Source of the DNA: Thermoleophilia bacterium
Lineage (GTDB): Bacteria; Actinomycetota; Thermoleophilia; UBA2241
DNA: 64,000 nucleotides
Assembly: GCA_041393415.1 (NCBI GenBank)
Contig: JAWKKE010000001.1
Span: 868,001-932,000, forward strand
Reading direction: 5' to 3'
Shown here: positions 52,765 through 61,900 of the stretch, in pieces
Position numbering within the stretch: the first letter of the stretch is position 1
Layout of the letters: the number at the start of each line of letters is the position of its first letter
Program-made: the position numbers and the translations under genes
The notes under the pieces: generated by a model
What the model was told of the DNA's origin: nothing
The model's database searches: none
The model's input: the letters and a program-made list of their open reading frames with translations, nothing else

Positions 52765-53457
52765 GTGAGACTCAAGCTTGTCTCGAAGCCGGCGGTCGCG
52801 GTAGCGCTCGTAGTGTTGGCGAGCTGCATCGTGGCCACATTCCTGCATACGACCACCGCGGCCGCCAAGACCTCCGCCGCAGACATCAAACCGCCGATCG
52901 TGAAGAAGTACATCGCCTTCGGCACCGCTCGAAAGGCGCAAATGGCGGACTACAGCAAGCGGCATTATCACCAGCACACAGCGAAGCTCAACAAGCCGAA
53001 GGTCATTGTTCTTCATCACACCGGCGGATCAACCTGGCAGAGCGCCTGGTGGACCTTTGAGAACAACACCGCCTACAACGACGAACTGCCGGGGGTCGTT
53101 GCTCACTTCATCATCGGCAAAGACGGGACCATCTATCAGTGTCTTCCGCTGAACCTCCGCGGACGCCACGCGATCGGGATGAACTGGACCGCGATCGGCA
53201 TCGAGTTTGTGCAAGAACCGCGCGACGGCAAGGACGCCCACTGGATGGACAAGCAGATCCTAGCGCGCAAACGACAGGTCCGCGCAGGCCTCCGGCTTGT
53301 GCGCTACCTGCGACTTCGCTTCGAGATCGAACGAGCCAACGTCATCGGCCACGCCATGGCGGATGGCTCTCCACATTTCCTCGACTACACGGGCGCCAGA
53401 AACCACGCTGGTGATTGGCACAAGGCCGAGACAAAGAGGTTCCGCTCGCGACTCTAG
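52765..53457 (+). CDS. N-acetylmuramoyl-L-alanine amidase (Amidase_2/PGRP fold)
   Basis: Secreted or membrane-anchored peptidoglycan amidase. N-terminal signal/anchor helix at about 9-30; the catalytic domain spans about 70-225 with VLHHTGG (first zinc His), GVVAHFIIGKDGTIYQ, GMNWTAIGIEFV and a later VIGHAMADG with the second His. The expected third ligand, Asp or Cys near the end, may be the Asp in HFLDYTG. GTG start with GGGGAG 7 nt upstream. Last gene of a four-gene unit. Confidence 0.88.
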   Translation: MRLKLVSKPAVAVALVVLASCIVATFLHTTTAAAKTSAADIKPPIVKKYIAFGTARKAQMADYSKRHYHQHTAKLNKPKVIVLHHTGGSTWQSAWWTFENNTAYNDELPGVVAHFIIGKDGTIYQCLPLNLRGRHAIGMNWTAIGIEFVQEPRDGKDAHWMDKQILARKRQVRAGLRLVRYLRLRFEIERANVIGHAMADGSPHFLDYTGARNHAGDWHKAETKRFRSRL

Positions 53458-53461
53458 AGCA

Positions 53462-54790
53462 TCAGGGATGCCAAAGAGACTCGTCCTCAGCGCCTTCGAG
53501 TTCCTTGTCACCGAGCTGAGCCCATCGGAGAGCGGCTGCCGCTTGCCTGCGGATGGCAGGATCGCCGTGCACAAGGCGAGGCACGATTGCCTCGAGCGCC
53601 GCCTGCGATCCGAGCCTTGCGAGACCACGCAACGCTTGCCTTACTATGTACGGATCCGTGTCGCGTGTGAGTGTATTGAGGTGCGGTAGAGTCGATCCGT
53701 CGGCGAGAGTAGAGAGGCTGCTAATAGCATCGAACCGCGTCACCTGGTCGGACATCGCCGCGCGTACCAGCGGTTCGAGAGCACGCCTGTCGCAGAAGCC
53801 CCCGAGCGCCGAAAGCGCTTCGTACACCAATGCATCGTTGGATAACGCTGCGAACACGGGATCGAACCCAGTCGCGTCGCCGATACAACCCAGTGCCTCA
53901 ACGGCGAACCGTCGCACATCGGGCGACTCACGCTCGTCGTCCGCACAGCATATGAGGCTCTCAACCGCGCGCGAGTCACCGATGCGCCCAAGAGAGAGCA
54001 CGGCCGCTTCGCGAAGTTGCGCGCAATCCCAGTGACACCACGGCGCAGTCACCCAAGACGGCGCTACGACGTCCGGCTCTCGCCAAGGACGAAAGTCCAC
54101 GGTTACGAACTCCGGTCCCGCGATCTCGAGCAGTACCTCAACATCGTCAGCAAGGCCGCGCTCGCCGAACGTCGGCAAGCACGCGGCCATGTCCCTCCCC
54201 GTTTCGCCTCCCTGCCCCTTCCGAAGCGGACAACACGGGTCACCCTCAACCTCGTCTTCGTCGATCACGCGTCCGAAGGCTTCGACACCCGCCAACCGAA
54301 GTGACATCTGATCAGGGTGGGGAGCGCGAGAGTCACGATGGCTTCCCCTGGTCACGATCCCGAGAAGCCCGGGCACAGCCTCTCGACAGCCTCGAAAGCC
54401 GAGCATGAGTGCCGCGGCAAGCTTCACGTCATCGTCCGGATCGCTCAGCGCCTTGACGAGATCGCGATCCACCGCGCGCTCGGCCACGTGCCCGAGTATC
54501 CAGGCCGCAGCTGCACGCGCCGGCGGCGGAACGGACTGCTCATGGAGGCACTCCGCGAGCAGTCCGTGCACCGGCGCGCCGATGCGAATCAACGTCCACC
54601 AGGCTCTTTGACTGCGACAGGTGAGATCGTCACGCAGGAACGCCACCAACGGGCCCACCGCAAGCTCCCCCAGGGAGACCAGGGCGAAATGCGCGCTCCA
54701 CACCGCCTCGCGACTGCCCGCAAAGCGCAATACACCAGTCAGACCGGCAGCATCGGCCGCCGAAGACATCCGCTGGATATCGTCAGGCAC
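53462..54790 (-). CDS. HEAT-repeat protein
   Basis: A 442-residue soluble protein made of about ten HEAT/PBS-lyase-type helical repeats (for example LREAAVLSLGRIGDSRAVESL and VRRFAVEALGCIGD). Such solenoids mostly bind partner proteins; some act as chaperones or lyases on tetrapyrroles. A Cys-rich insertion (DPCCPLRKGQG) interrupts about residue 205. Start set at GTG 54790, overlapping the ferrochelatase-like gene by 8 nt; an ATG at 54841 (59-nt overlap) is possible. Coupling to a ferrochelatase-fold partner hints at tetrapyrrole or redox handling. Confidence 0.82.
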   Translation of the reverse strand: MPDDIQRMSSAADAAGLTGVLRFAGSREAVWSAHFALVSLGELAVGPLVAFLRDDLTCRSQRAWWTLIRIGAPVHGLLAECLHEQSVPPPARAAAAWILGHVAERAVDRDLVKALSDPDDDVKLAAALMLGFRGCREAVPGLLGIVTRGSHRDSRAPHPDQMSLRLAGVEAFGRVIDEDEVEGDPCCPLRKGQGGETGRDMAACLPTFGERGLADDVEVLLEIAGPEFVTVDFRPWREPDVVAPSWVTAPWCHWDCAQLREAAVLSLGRIGDSRAVESLICCADDERESPDVRRFAVEALGCIGDATGFDPVFAALSNDALVYEALSALGGFCDRRALEPLVRAAMSDQVTRFDAISSLSTLADGSTLPHLNTLTRDTDPYIVRQALRGLARLGSQAALEAIVPRLVHGDPAIRRQAAAALRWAQLGDKELEGAEDESLWHP

Positions 54791-55775
54791 CTGGCGCAGA
54801 AGCCGCCTCTTCCTCTCGAGGGGCGCGCTGGCCTGACTCATCTCCGCATGGCCCATCTCCGCGCAAGACAAGGTAGTGGACTATCGCCTCGGCCATCGCC
54901 GCGACGAACTGCGGCGTGTCAATGACAGTGCGCGTGCGGCGGTACGTGAGACCCAGAGCCGCCGCTTGATCACGCAGGACAACGTCCATGTCGTATCGCG
55001 TCGTGGGGTCTTCGCATACCGTGCCGAGTGGCACCACCAGCAGTTGGCGCCAACCCTGCCCGGCGAAGGCACGGGCAGCGCCTGCCAGTCCGGGTTCTAG
55101 CCATCGAGCATCATTCTGTCCCCCCAGGAACGCCAGACTCCAGGCGCCCGGGGACACAAGCGGCACCGCCTGCGCAACAGCCTGCTGAAGCAGATCGAGA
55201 CAGGGGTCGGCCTTGTCTGCTTCGTCCTCAAGCGGGCTCTGAGCAGCGAACAGCACCGCCCACTCTGAAGACACTCGTGAGTCGAGCGCCTCCGCAATGA
55301 CTCGGCTAACCGCAGTTGCGAATCCTCGGTCGGCATACCATGCATCAAGCAGGGGCACGTCGCGCCCGCGACCACCCGCCTCGGCACTCTCCGCGGCGTG
55401 CAGCGTCGAACGCATCCGTTCCACGACTGCTCGCGACGCGAACGGCATCAGCGAGAGTGCAACAACCTCACTACCATCGAGTTCACTCACACCGGCAGCG
55501 ATGCTCGGCTCGGCGCAGCGGAAGCCCGCCCGCACACGCACAGGTCCCTGCGTCTCCTCACAAAGACGTGTCTCCAGACCTGCTGCAAGCCGCTCGAACT
55601 GTCCGGCCTGAAACCAGGCTGCGGCAGGCTCCGGGTATCGCTGCGTGGCGGCACGTAAGGCGGCCCCCGCGTCAAGCGAAGCGCTGTCCAGACAGTGAAG
55701 GAAGCGCGGAAGGTCGTCGGGTCCACTCGGACCACCCTCGCCGACGAGCGCGACATCCAAGCGATACTCGCTCAT
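54783..55775 (-). CDS. Ferrochelatase-like protein lacking catalytic residues
   Basis: A 330-residue protein with the HemH/CpfC fold pattern from end to end: LDVALVGEGGPSGPDDLPRFL, GFRCAEPSI (GLxHxxP region), VVALSLMPFAS, LFAAQSPLE, WSLAFLGGQ, WLEPGL, LLVVPLGTVCED, RYDMD, and a PQFVAAMAEAI ending. Key residues are missing: the conserved metal His (SAHS motif) is Gln at 179, the first-domain His (GLKH) is Cys at 87, and the conserved Glu (HLE) is Thr at 258. Iron insertion is therefore unlikely. ATG 55775 has AAAGGA 9 nt upstream. It precedes the HEAT-repeat gene. Confidence 0.78.
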   Translation of the reverse strand: MSEYRLDVALVGEGGPSGPDDLPRFLHCLDSASLDAGAALRAATQRYPEPAAAWFQAGQFERLAAGLETRLCEETQGPVRVRAGFRCAEPSIAAGVSELDGSEVVALSLMPFASRAVVERMRSTLHAAESAEAGGRGRDVPLLDAWYADRGFATAVSRVIAEALDSRVSSEWAVLFAAQSPLEDEADKADPCLDLLQQAVAQAVPLVSPGAWSLAFLGGQNDARWLEPGLAGAARAFAGQGWRQLLVVPLGTVCEDPTTRYDMDVVLRDQAAALGLTYRRTRTVIDTPQFVAAMAEAIVHYLVLRGDGPCGDESGQRAPREEEAASAPGA

Positions 55776-55958
55776 GAGTCGTGGTCCTTTCGTCAAGTGA
55801 ACGAGTAGCTTACCAGACACATCGCGCATTCATCTGTAGTCTGGGCTCCGTGCAGAGCTGCGCCGAGCGCGCTCTTGAGCCCCACCCGTTCTTGGCCGAT
55901 ACTCAGCTAGAGGGTTTCACGCACATCGCGGAGCCGGCAATCGCCGGGGGGGACAGAC

Positions 55959-57359
55959 ATGAGGAGATACCGACTAGTAACGCTGCTGGCTGTCGGATTC
56001 GCTCTGCTGTGGACGGCGAGTCCCGCCGCAGCCGGCATCGACACCAGCGTCAACACCAGCGCGTCACCAGCGCGCCAGAGCATCGACAGAAGCGCCTTCG
56101 TCGGTCGCACCAGCCACACTCCTAACAGCCTGCACAACAACCAGCTCGGGCCGGGTGCGCTCTCACGCCCAGCAAGTGTCGTAGTCCGCGACGTCATAGG
56201 CACATGCGCTGTAAGCGGCGTCGTCCGCGACTTCGCCGGCCTCCCGGTCGCCGGCGTCGATGTGGAGCTTGGTCACTACGATGCTAGTAGATACACCTCA
56301 GATCTCTTGACCACCACCGCCGGAGACGGGAGCTTCCTGTTCAGCGACGCACCGATCACATCCGATGGCGCCCTCTGGACATGGCGCTCCGGCACCAACT
56401 ACGGTCTGTACAATCTCACTTTCGCAGCGGGGTCCAACTACTACGTTCTCCGCCCAGGCCAAGTCACCATCCAGGCGTCGCGATCAACTGATTCTTCGTG
56501 GAACCAATGGGACTCCATGTGGGTCGCGTGCTACGGAGGAGGCGGCAGCGCAGGCACAGCAATCAGCGGCGCGTCCGGCCAGGCCCACGCCATGCCTCCG
56601 TCACTAGACTACGTCGCCACGTACTTCTGGAGCAATGAGGGCACGGAAGACCAGTACTTCGCCAACCCGATCGCGTGCGCCGCGGGAGCAACGTCGGCGT
56701 CCGCCGTCCATCCGGACGAGTCGAAAGCGAAGAGAGTGTGGTTGTCGAGTCCGTACTGGGCCTCGGGACCGCCCGGCGCCACCATCAAGCTCCTGCTCTC
56801 AAACTGGCCGGCCGGACAGAAGGCCCAGTTCTGGGGAGAGATGGACACTCCTCAGGTGCCGTGGGCTGACTACACGGGCGAGTGGACGTCCAAGGGTCAA
56901 GACGCAACGGTCTCCATGAAGGTGCCGAAATGGGCGACACCTGGCTACACCTTCTTGCCCCACGTTTGGCGCTCAGACGACCTATGGGAATTCAACGACT
57001 TCGTCCTGAACGAGTTCTACCAAGTGTGCACGCTGAAGCCGAGCAAGTCGACGATCTCGCGCGGAAGCACGATCACACTCAGCGGCGTCGTGCCGACGGA
57101 GGGGCATTGGGGCAAACAAGCTGGCCGCTCCAAGACCGTCACGCTCTATGTCCACGCCGGAAGCGCCAAAGTCCCCACGAAATGGAACCCCACGACCCTC
57201 GGCTGGGCCAAAGTGGCGTCGTTCAAGGCAGACGGCCTCGGACGCTTCAAGAGTCCCAAACTGAAGGTGCGTGCGACCTGCACGTTCGTGCTTCGTTACC
57301 CAGGCGACAAGTGGTACTGGGGCGCGTACACCGGTACAACCAAGGTGAAAGTGCGCTGA
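55959..57359 (+). CDS. Large secreted protein with a carboxypeptidase-regulatory-like domain
   Basis: A 466-residue exported protein with a Sec signal peptide (about residues 1-25, ending AAAG). Residues about 82-165 resemble a CarboxypepD_reg-like beta domain (AVSGVVRDFAGLPVAGVDVELG). The remainder is rich in Trp, Ser and Gly, with a C-terminal Ig-like section (TITLSGVVPTEG to the end) that may be a repeat-type adhesin or cell-wall module. Cys residues are few. Substrate or partner unknown. GGGGGG upstream is SD-like. It ends before a strong hairpin. Confidence 0.72.
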   Translation: MRRYRLVTLLAVGFALLWTASPAAAGIDTSVNTSASPARQSIDRSAFVGRTSHTPNSLHNNQLGPGALSRPASVVVRDVIGTCAVSGVVRDFAGLPVAGVDVELGHYDASRYTSDLLTTTAGDGSFLFSDAPITSDGALWTWRSGTNYGLYNLTFAAGSNYYVLRPGQVTIQASRSTDSSWNQWDSMWVACYGGGGSAGTAISGASGQAHAMPPSLDYVATYFWSNEGTEDQYFANPIACAAGATSASAVHPDESKAKRVWLSSPYWASGPPGATIKLLLSNWPAGQKAQFWGEMDTPQVPWADYTGEWTSKGQDATVSMKVPKWATPGYTFLPHVWRSDDLWEFNDFVLNEFYQVCTLKPSKSTISRGSTITLSGVVPTEGHWGKQAGRSKTVTLYVHAGSAKVPTKWNPTTLGWAKVASFKADGLGRFKSPKLKVRATCTFVLRYPGDKWYWGAYTGTTKVKVR

Positions 57360-57401
57360 TGCAAGCGACGCACGGCGGCAGATAGCGAGACCACACCCCG
57401 A

Positions 57402-57442
57402 GTGGCGGCGGCGATGGCCAAGACGGCCCTCGCCGCCGCCAC
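57402..57442. terminator. Bidirectional terminator-like hairpin
   Basis: GTGGCGGCGGCGA (57402-57414) and TCGCCGCCGCCAC (57430-57442) pair perfectly over 13 bp, with inner TGGCC/GGCCC pairing. It lies 42 nt after the secreted-protein stop and is symmetric, so it could stop transcripts from either side. It has no T-tract. Confidence 0.62.
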
Positions 57443-57540
57443 CTACGCCCAAACACTGCCCGATCACTGCCTCGACAGTTCCGGACTAGCTGACCGCGTT
57501 CTCCTGGCCGACTCAAGCGCCAACTGCCGCAATACCGCGA

Positions 57541-57792
57541 CTATGCAGGTCGGTAGCCCTCACCCAGCGCCGCCGCTCGACACACGAGACAGACAGTAAG
57601 GTGCCTTCCTACGTCCCACGGGGAGACGAGCCGGTACCGCAGCGATTCCGTCGACAGCGGCCGCCCGCACAAGGCACACGTTGTTGCGCCGGACGTCAAC
57701 TCGCCGGACTGCCGGCGATGCACCAAGTACGGCCGATCAAGCGCACGCAAAGCGCAGCGCGAGTGAGGTAGTGACGGCACGGAGTCAAGCAT
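57541..57792 (-). CDS. Small zinc-ribbon-like protein
   Basis: An 83-residue candidate with GGGGAG 4-5 nt before the ATG. Cys pairs CALC and CLVC enclose a WDVGRHLTV segment, as in a zinc ribbon, and the end ALGEGYRPA is well ordered. It reads convergently with the secreted-protein gene, and the hairpin lies between. The N-terminal 30 residues are basic and not motif-like, so GTG at 57723 could be the true start. Function unknown. Confidence 0.48.
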   Translation of the reverse strand: MLDSVPSLPHSRCALRALDRPYLVHRRQSGELTSGATTCALCGRPLSTESLRYRLVSPWDVGRHLTVCLVCRAAALGEGYRPA

Positions 57793-57972
57793 GAACTCCC
57801 CGCTTTCCTCAGGACGCAAGAGCGTCGCCTAACCAGACTACAGTCTGCCCTTCGCATCGTGCTCGCAAACCAGAATGGCTTATCTGCGTCTTCGCATGCA
57901 TTAGCACATTACATTTGCACAAGTAGCATGTCTTATGCAGAATACGCAGAGTTCGCCGACCGAAGGGGGATC
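57793..57972 (+). promoter_or_regulatory. AT-richer upstream region of the hdr operon
   Basis: A local drop in GC between about 57880 and 57950 contrasts with the rest of the window. TTGCAC (57915-57920) and CAGAAT (57938-57943) are 17 nt apart, three and four of six consensus bases, so a promoter starting near 57950 is possible. A start codon at 57973 has AAGGGGG just upstream. No operator or riboswitch is recognised. Confidence 0.3.
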
Positions 57973-58980
57973 ATGGGCAAACGCTACAAGAGAACGCCGG
58001 ACGTGCCCCGCATAGACGGCGGCGTACTACTCTTCCGTAGCTGCCTTGTGTCAGCCGAGTACCCCGGCGTCGAGGCAGCAACCAAATGGCTCTTCGAGCG
58101 CTTCGGCATCGAGTACACGATCCATCCGGAGCAGACGTGCTGTACCGGCCTCGGATACTACTCCGATCTCATGCCCATAGAGACGACCGTCGGCCTCGCC
58201 GCGCGCAACGCATGTGTGGCCGTGAACGACGGACATCCGACAATGTGCTATCTGTGCTCCACCTGCTACGCCGTCAACAAGAAGGCTCGTAACATCCTCG
58301 CGGTAGATGCCTACCGCAGCCAGACGAATGCGGTTCTTGAGAGCATCGGTCGCATGTACGACGACGAGGTTGCGGCCAAGGTCCAGCACAAACACACGCT
58401 CGACGTGCTGTGGGGGGTCCACGAGTCCATTCCGGAGCTGGTCCGGCGCCGCCTCGACGGAGTGAAGGTAGCCACACATCCTGCGTGCCACTACTGCAAG
58501 GTCTTTCCGGAAGAGACTCTTGGGGACAATGAGAACTTCGTCGTGCCCGAGGAGCTGCTCGAGCCGGCAGGGGTCACCCCCACGGGCAACTACAACGAGA
58601 AGACGCTGCATTGCGGCGCCGGTTTCCGCAACCGTTTCGTCAATCCCTCCATCTCAGTTGCGGTCACGCATCAGAAGCTGAGACGACTGGCTCAAGAACA
58701 GGTCGACGTGCTGGTTCACATGTGCCCGAATTGCCATGTGCAGTACGACCGCTATCACGACATCATCGCCGCCTCACGCGAAGAGGACTACCCGTTCATT
58801 CACCTACACGTGCAACAGTTGCTCGCACTGGCGCTCGGCGCTGACCCGGAGAAGCACGTCGGCGTTCAGAGTCATTCGCAGGACGTCGAGCCGTTTCTCG
58901 AACGCATCGGCGCCAGGCAACGATCGTCGAGCGCCGCTCACGGCGCGGTACCGACATCTGCCAAGAAGGGCACCACGTGA
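57973..58980 (+). CDS. hdrB: Heterodisulfide reductase subunit B-like protein
   Basis: Two CCG-type cysteine-rich domains, as in HdrB, which carries non-cubane [4Fe-4S] clusters and reduces disulfides or relays electrons. First: FRSC at about residues 22-25, TCCTGLGYYS, CYLCSTCYAV; second: HPACHYCK, HCGAGFRN, MCPNCHVQYD. 335 aa from ATG 57973, chosen for AAGGGGG upstream; an in-frame ATG at 57928 is less likely. No HdrC gene is seen. First of five overlapping genes with hdrA. Confidence 0.9.
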   Translation: MGKRYKRTPDVPRIDGGVLLFRSCLVSAEYPGVEAATKWLFERFGIEYTIHPEQTCCTGLGYYSDLMPIETTVGLAARNACVAVNDGHPTMCYLCSTCYAVNKKARNILAVDAYRSQTNAVLESIGRMYDDEVAAKVQHKHTLDVLWGVHESIPELVRRRLDGVKVATHPACHYCKVFPEETLGDNENFVVPEELLEPAGVTPTGNYNEKTLHCGAGFRNRFVNPSISVAVTHQKLRRLAQEQVDVLVHMCPNCHVQYDRYHDIIAASREEDYPFIHLHVQQLLALALGADPEKHVGVQSHSQDVEPFLERIGARQRSSSAAHGAVPTSAKKGTT

Positions 58981-61900
58981 GGGCCGGAGTCTTCCTCTGC
59001 CAGTGCGGAGGGAACATCAGCAGCGTGATCGACCTCCCTGCGCTAGCAAAGCATGTCAGGAAGCTCGACGGCGTGGTCAGCGTTGCCATCGGCCAGTTCA
59101 TGTGCGGCGCAGACGGACACGACCGCATCGCCTCGGCGGTGGAGAAACGCGGTCTCGATCATCTCGTCGTCGCCAGCTGTTCACCGCGCTTTCAGGGCCC
59201 GACATTCGAGCGCATCGCACGCGACTTGCGCCTCGGCGAGAACGCAGTCTCGTTCGCCAACATCCGCGAGGGCTGCTCCTTCGTCCATCGCCACGAACCA
59301 CAGTTGGCGCAGGAGAAGGCGAGAACAATCGTCGAAGGCGCCGTGGCCCGCGCGCGACACCAGAGCGACCTGCCGCGAAGCCGAACCTTCCTTCACCGAG
59401 CAGCCCTGGTCGTGGGCGGCGGCATCGCTGGGATGACCGCCGCCGAGGAGCTCGCCGCGAGCGGGATCGACGTCCACCTTGTAGAGCGCCAACAATCGCT
59501 CGGCGGCTACATGGCGCGCCTGAGCAAGACATTTCCTACAGAAGACTGTGCGATGTGCTCGCTCGCTCCGCGCCTCACCAGCACAGCGCTCGACGGTCGC
59601 GTCACCGTACACACTCTCACCGAAGTCGACGAAATCAGCGGTCCGCCGGGGGAGTTCCGTGTCAAGCTCCGCCACAAGCCGCGCTACGTCAGCGACGCGT
59701 GCGTCGGCTGCGGTGCATGCGCGGCGGCTTGCCCGGTGTCCTACGCCAACGACTTCGACTTCGGCGTCGCGACACGCACGGCAGTATCGCGACCTTTCAG
59801 TGGCGCCGTACCGGCCACGTTCGCGATCGAGAAGAAGGGATGGAGCCCCTGCAAGAGCGCCTGCGCTGTGCACACCTCCGCCCAGGGCTACGTGGCACTT
59901 GTCGCCGCAGGTCGCCTCGAGGATGCGTACAGAGTGGCCACCGAGCCGAACCCCTTTGCCAGTGTGTGCGGGCGTATATGCACACATCTGTGCGAGACGG
60001 CCTGCGCACGCGGAGACGTTGACCAGCCCATCGCAATAGCCGCCCTGAAGCGCTTCGTAGCCGACACGGTCGGCCCCGTGACTCCCGTCATCAAGCCGAC
60101 AATCCTGCATGACGAGCGCGTCGCGGTCGTGGGCGCCGGGCCAGCCGGATTAACGTGCGCCCGCGATCTCGCGAACCTCGGCTACCGTGTCACCGTTTTC
60201 GAAGCACAGTCTGTAGCCGGCGGAATGCTGCGCACGGGCATCCCAGACTATCGACTGCCGCACGACGTTCTTCAGCGCGAGATCGATCAGATCCTCGCGC
60301 TTGGCATCGACCTCCGCCTCAACCAGTGCGCCGGCCGCGACTTCACCATCGACAGCCTGCTCGACGGAGAGTATGGCGCGGTATTCCTCGCCACTGGTCT
60401 CCAGAAAAGCGACGACGTGCACCTGCCTGGCGACGACCTGATCGGGATCACTCGCGCAGTTGAGTTCCTCCGTGAACTCAACCTGGGAAGGAAGCCAAAC
60501 GTCGGATCGCAAGCCGTGATCATCGGCGGTGGCGACATAGCGCTCGACGCCGCGCGAAGCATCATCAGATTGCAGAGGCAGGCAGGGTGCGAGGCAGACG
60601 TCACACTGGTCTATGATCGCAGCGAGGTCGAGATGCCGGCCAATGCCCACGAAGTTGAGGAGGCCCTCAACGAAGGCCTCAAGGTCGAATTCTTGGCACA
60701 ACCCGAGCGCCTTGCGGGGGACCACGGGACCGTTGCCTCAGTTGACCTCATCCGTTGCGCACTCGGGGATGCCGACGCGTCAGGGCGGCGCTCACCTGTG
60801 CCTGTTGAGGGTTCCCGATTCTCTTTGCCTGCCGACATGGTCGTCTTCGCCATCGGCCAAGCACTTGTGGACGACTTCGCACACGGCTGTGAAGGACTGA
60901 CGCTCGACGGCAACCAGATCGTCGTCGACCGCGAGACTCACATGACGACCCGCAGCGGTGTGTTTGCCGGCGGCGATGCCGCTCCTGGTGGCTACTTCAC
61001 GGCGATAGAAGCCGTGGCCGCGGGAAGCCGTGGCGCGGCCGCCATCCACAACTACCTACGAGGGGCCCAACTCCTCCCCGTTTGGCCGACTGCCGTCGCT
61101 GAAGCGCGACCCAGTGCCGAGGAACTCGCCACAATCGAACCTGGACAGCGGGTGCCCATGACCGTCGTCGACGGACTCGAGCGCAGCGCTAACTGGCAGG
61201 AAGTCAGTCGCGGTTTCACCAGAGACGAGGCCGTGGCAGAAGCGCAGCGATGCCTCAACTGCGCGCTGTGCGGCGAATGCGACTCGTGCGTACGTGCCTG
61301 CCCAGCCGGCGCCATCGATTGGAGTCAGCAGGAGACAATCGAGGATGTGACAGTTGGCGCCGTGATTCTCGCCACCGGTCACCAGGAGTTTGACGCGACA
61401 AGAAAGACCCCTCTTGGCTTCGGCCGCCACGACAATGTCATCACCCAGAGCCAGCTGTCGCGCCTCCTGGCCGCCTCAGGCCCGACAGCAGGAGAACTCG
61501 TGCGGCCGTCAGACGGCACTCATCCCAAGCGAATCCTCATGCTTCAGTGCGTCGGCTCTCGCGACTGCACCGCCAGCGGCAACGAGCACTGCTCGGCAGT
61601 ATGTTGCCTATTCGCGACACTCCATGCCTCGCTCATTCGACAGTATGACTCGGAATGCGAGGTCACTGTTGCCTACACCGACCTTCGCGCGCCCGGAAAG
61701 GCCCACGAGGAGTACTACCGCCTGGTTCAGAGCCGCGGAGTCCGCTACGTTCGTGGCCGCGTCGGCGAAGTCGCGGCAGAGCGCGACGGCAGCCTCAGCG
61801 TTCGCCTCGAGGATACGATGACCGGCCAGAAGCGAGAGGAGATCTTCGATCTCGTCGTCCTTTCGGCCGGTCTCGAGGCCTCGCAAGGCACACGGGACAT

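Noticed and set aside
58736..60022. A long plus-strand reading frame of about 430 codons overlapping the hdrB-hdrA junction
   Set aside because: It is Arg/Ser-rich with no domain, lies in another frame of two clear genes, and reflects high GC content.
59181..60110. A minus-strand frame of about 310 codons inside hdrA
   Set aside because: Antisense shadow of a gene with many Cys and motif matches; no SD and no motifs of its own.
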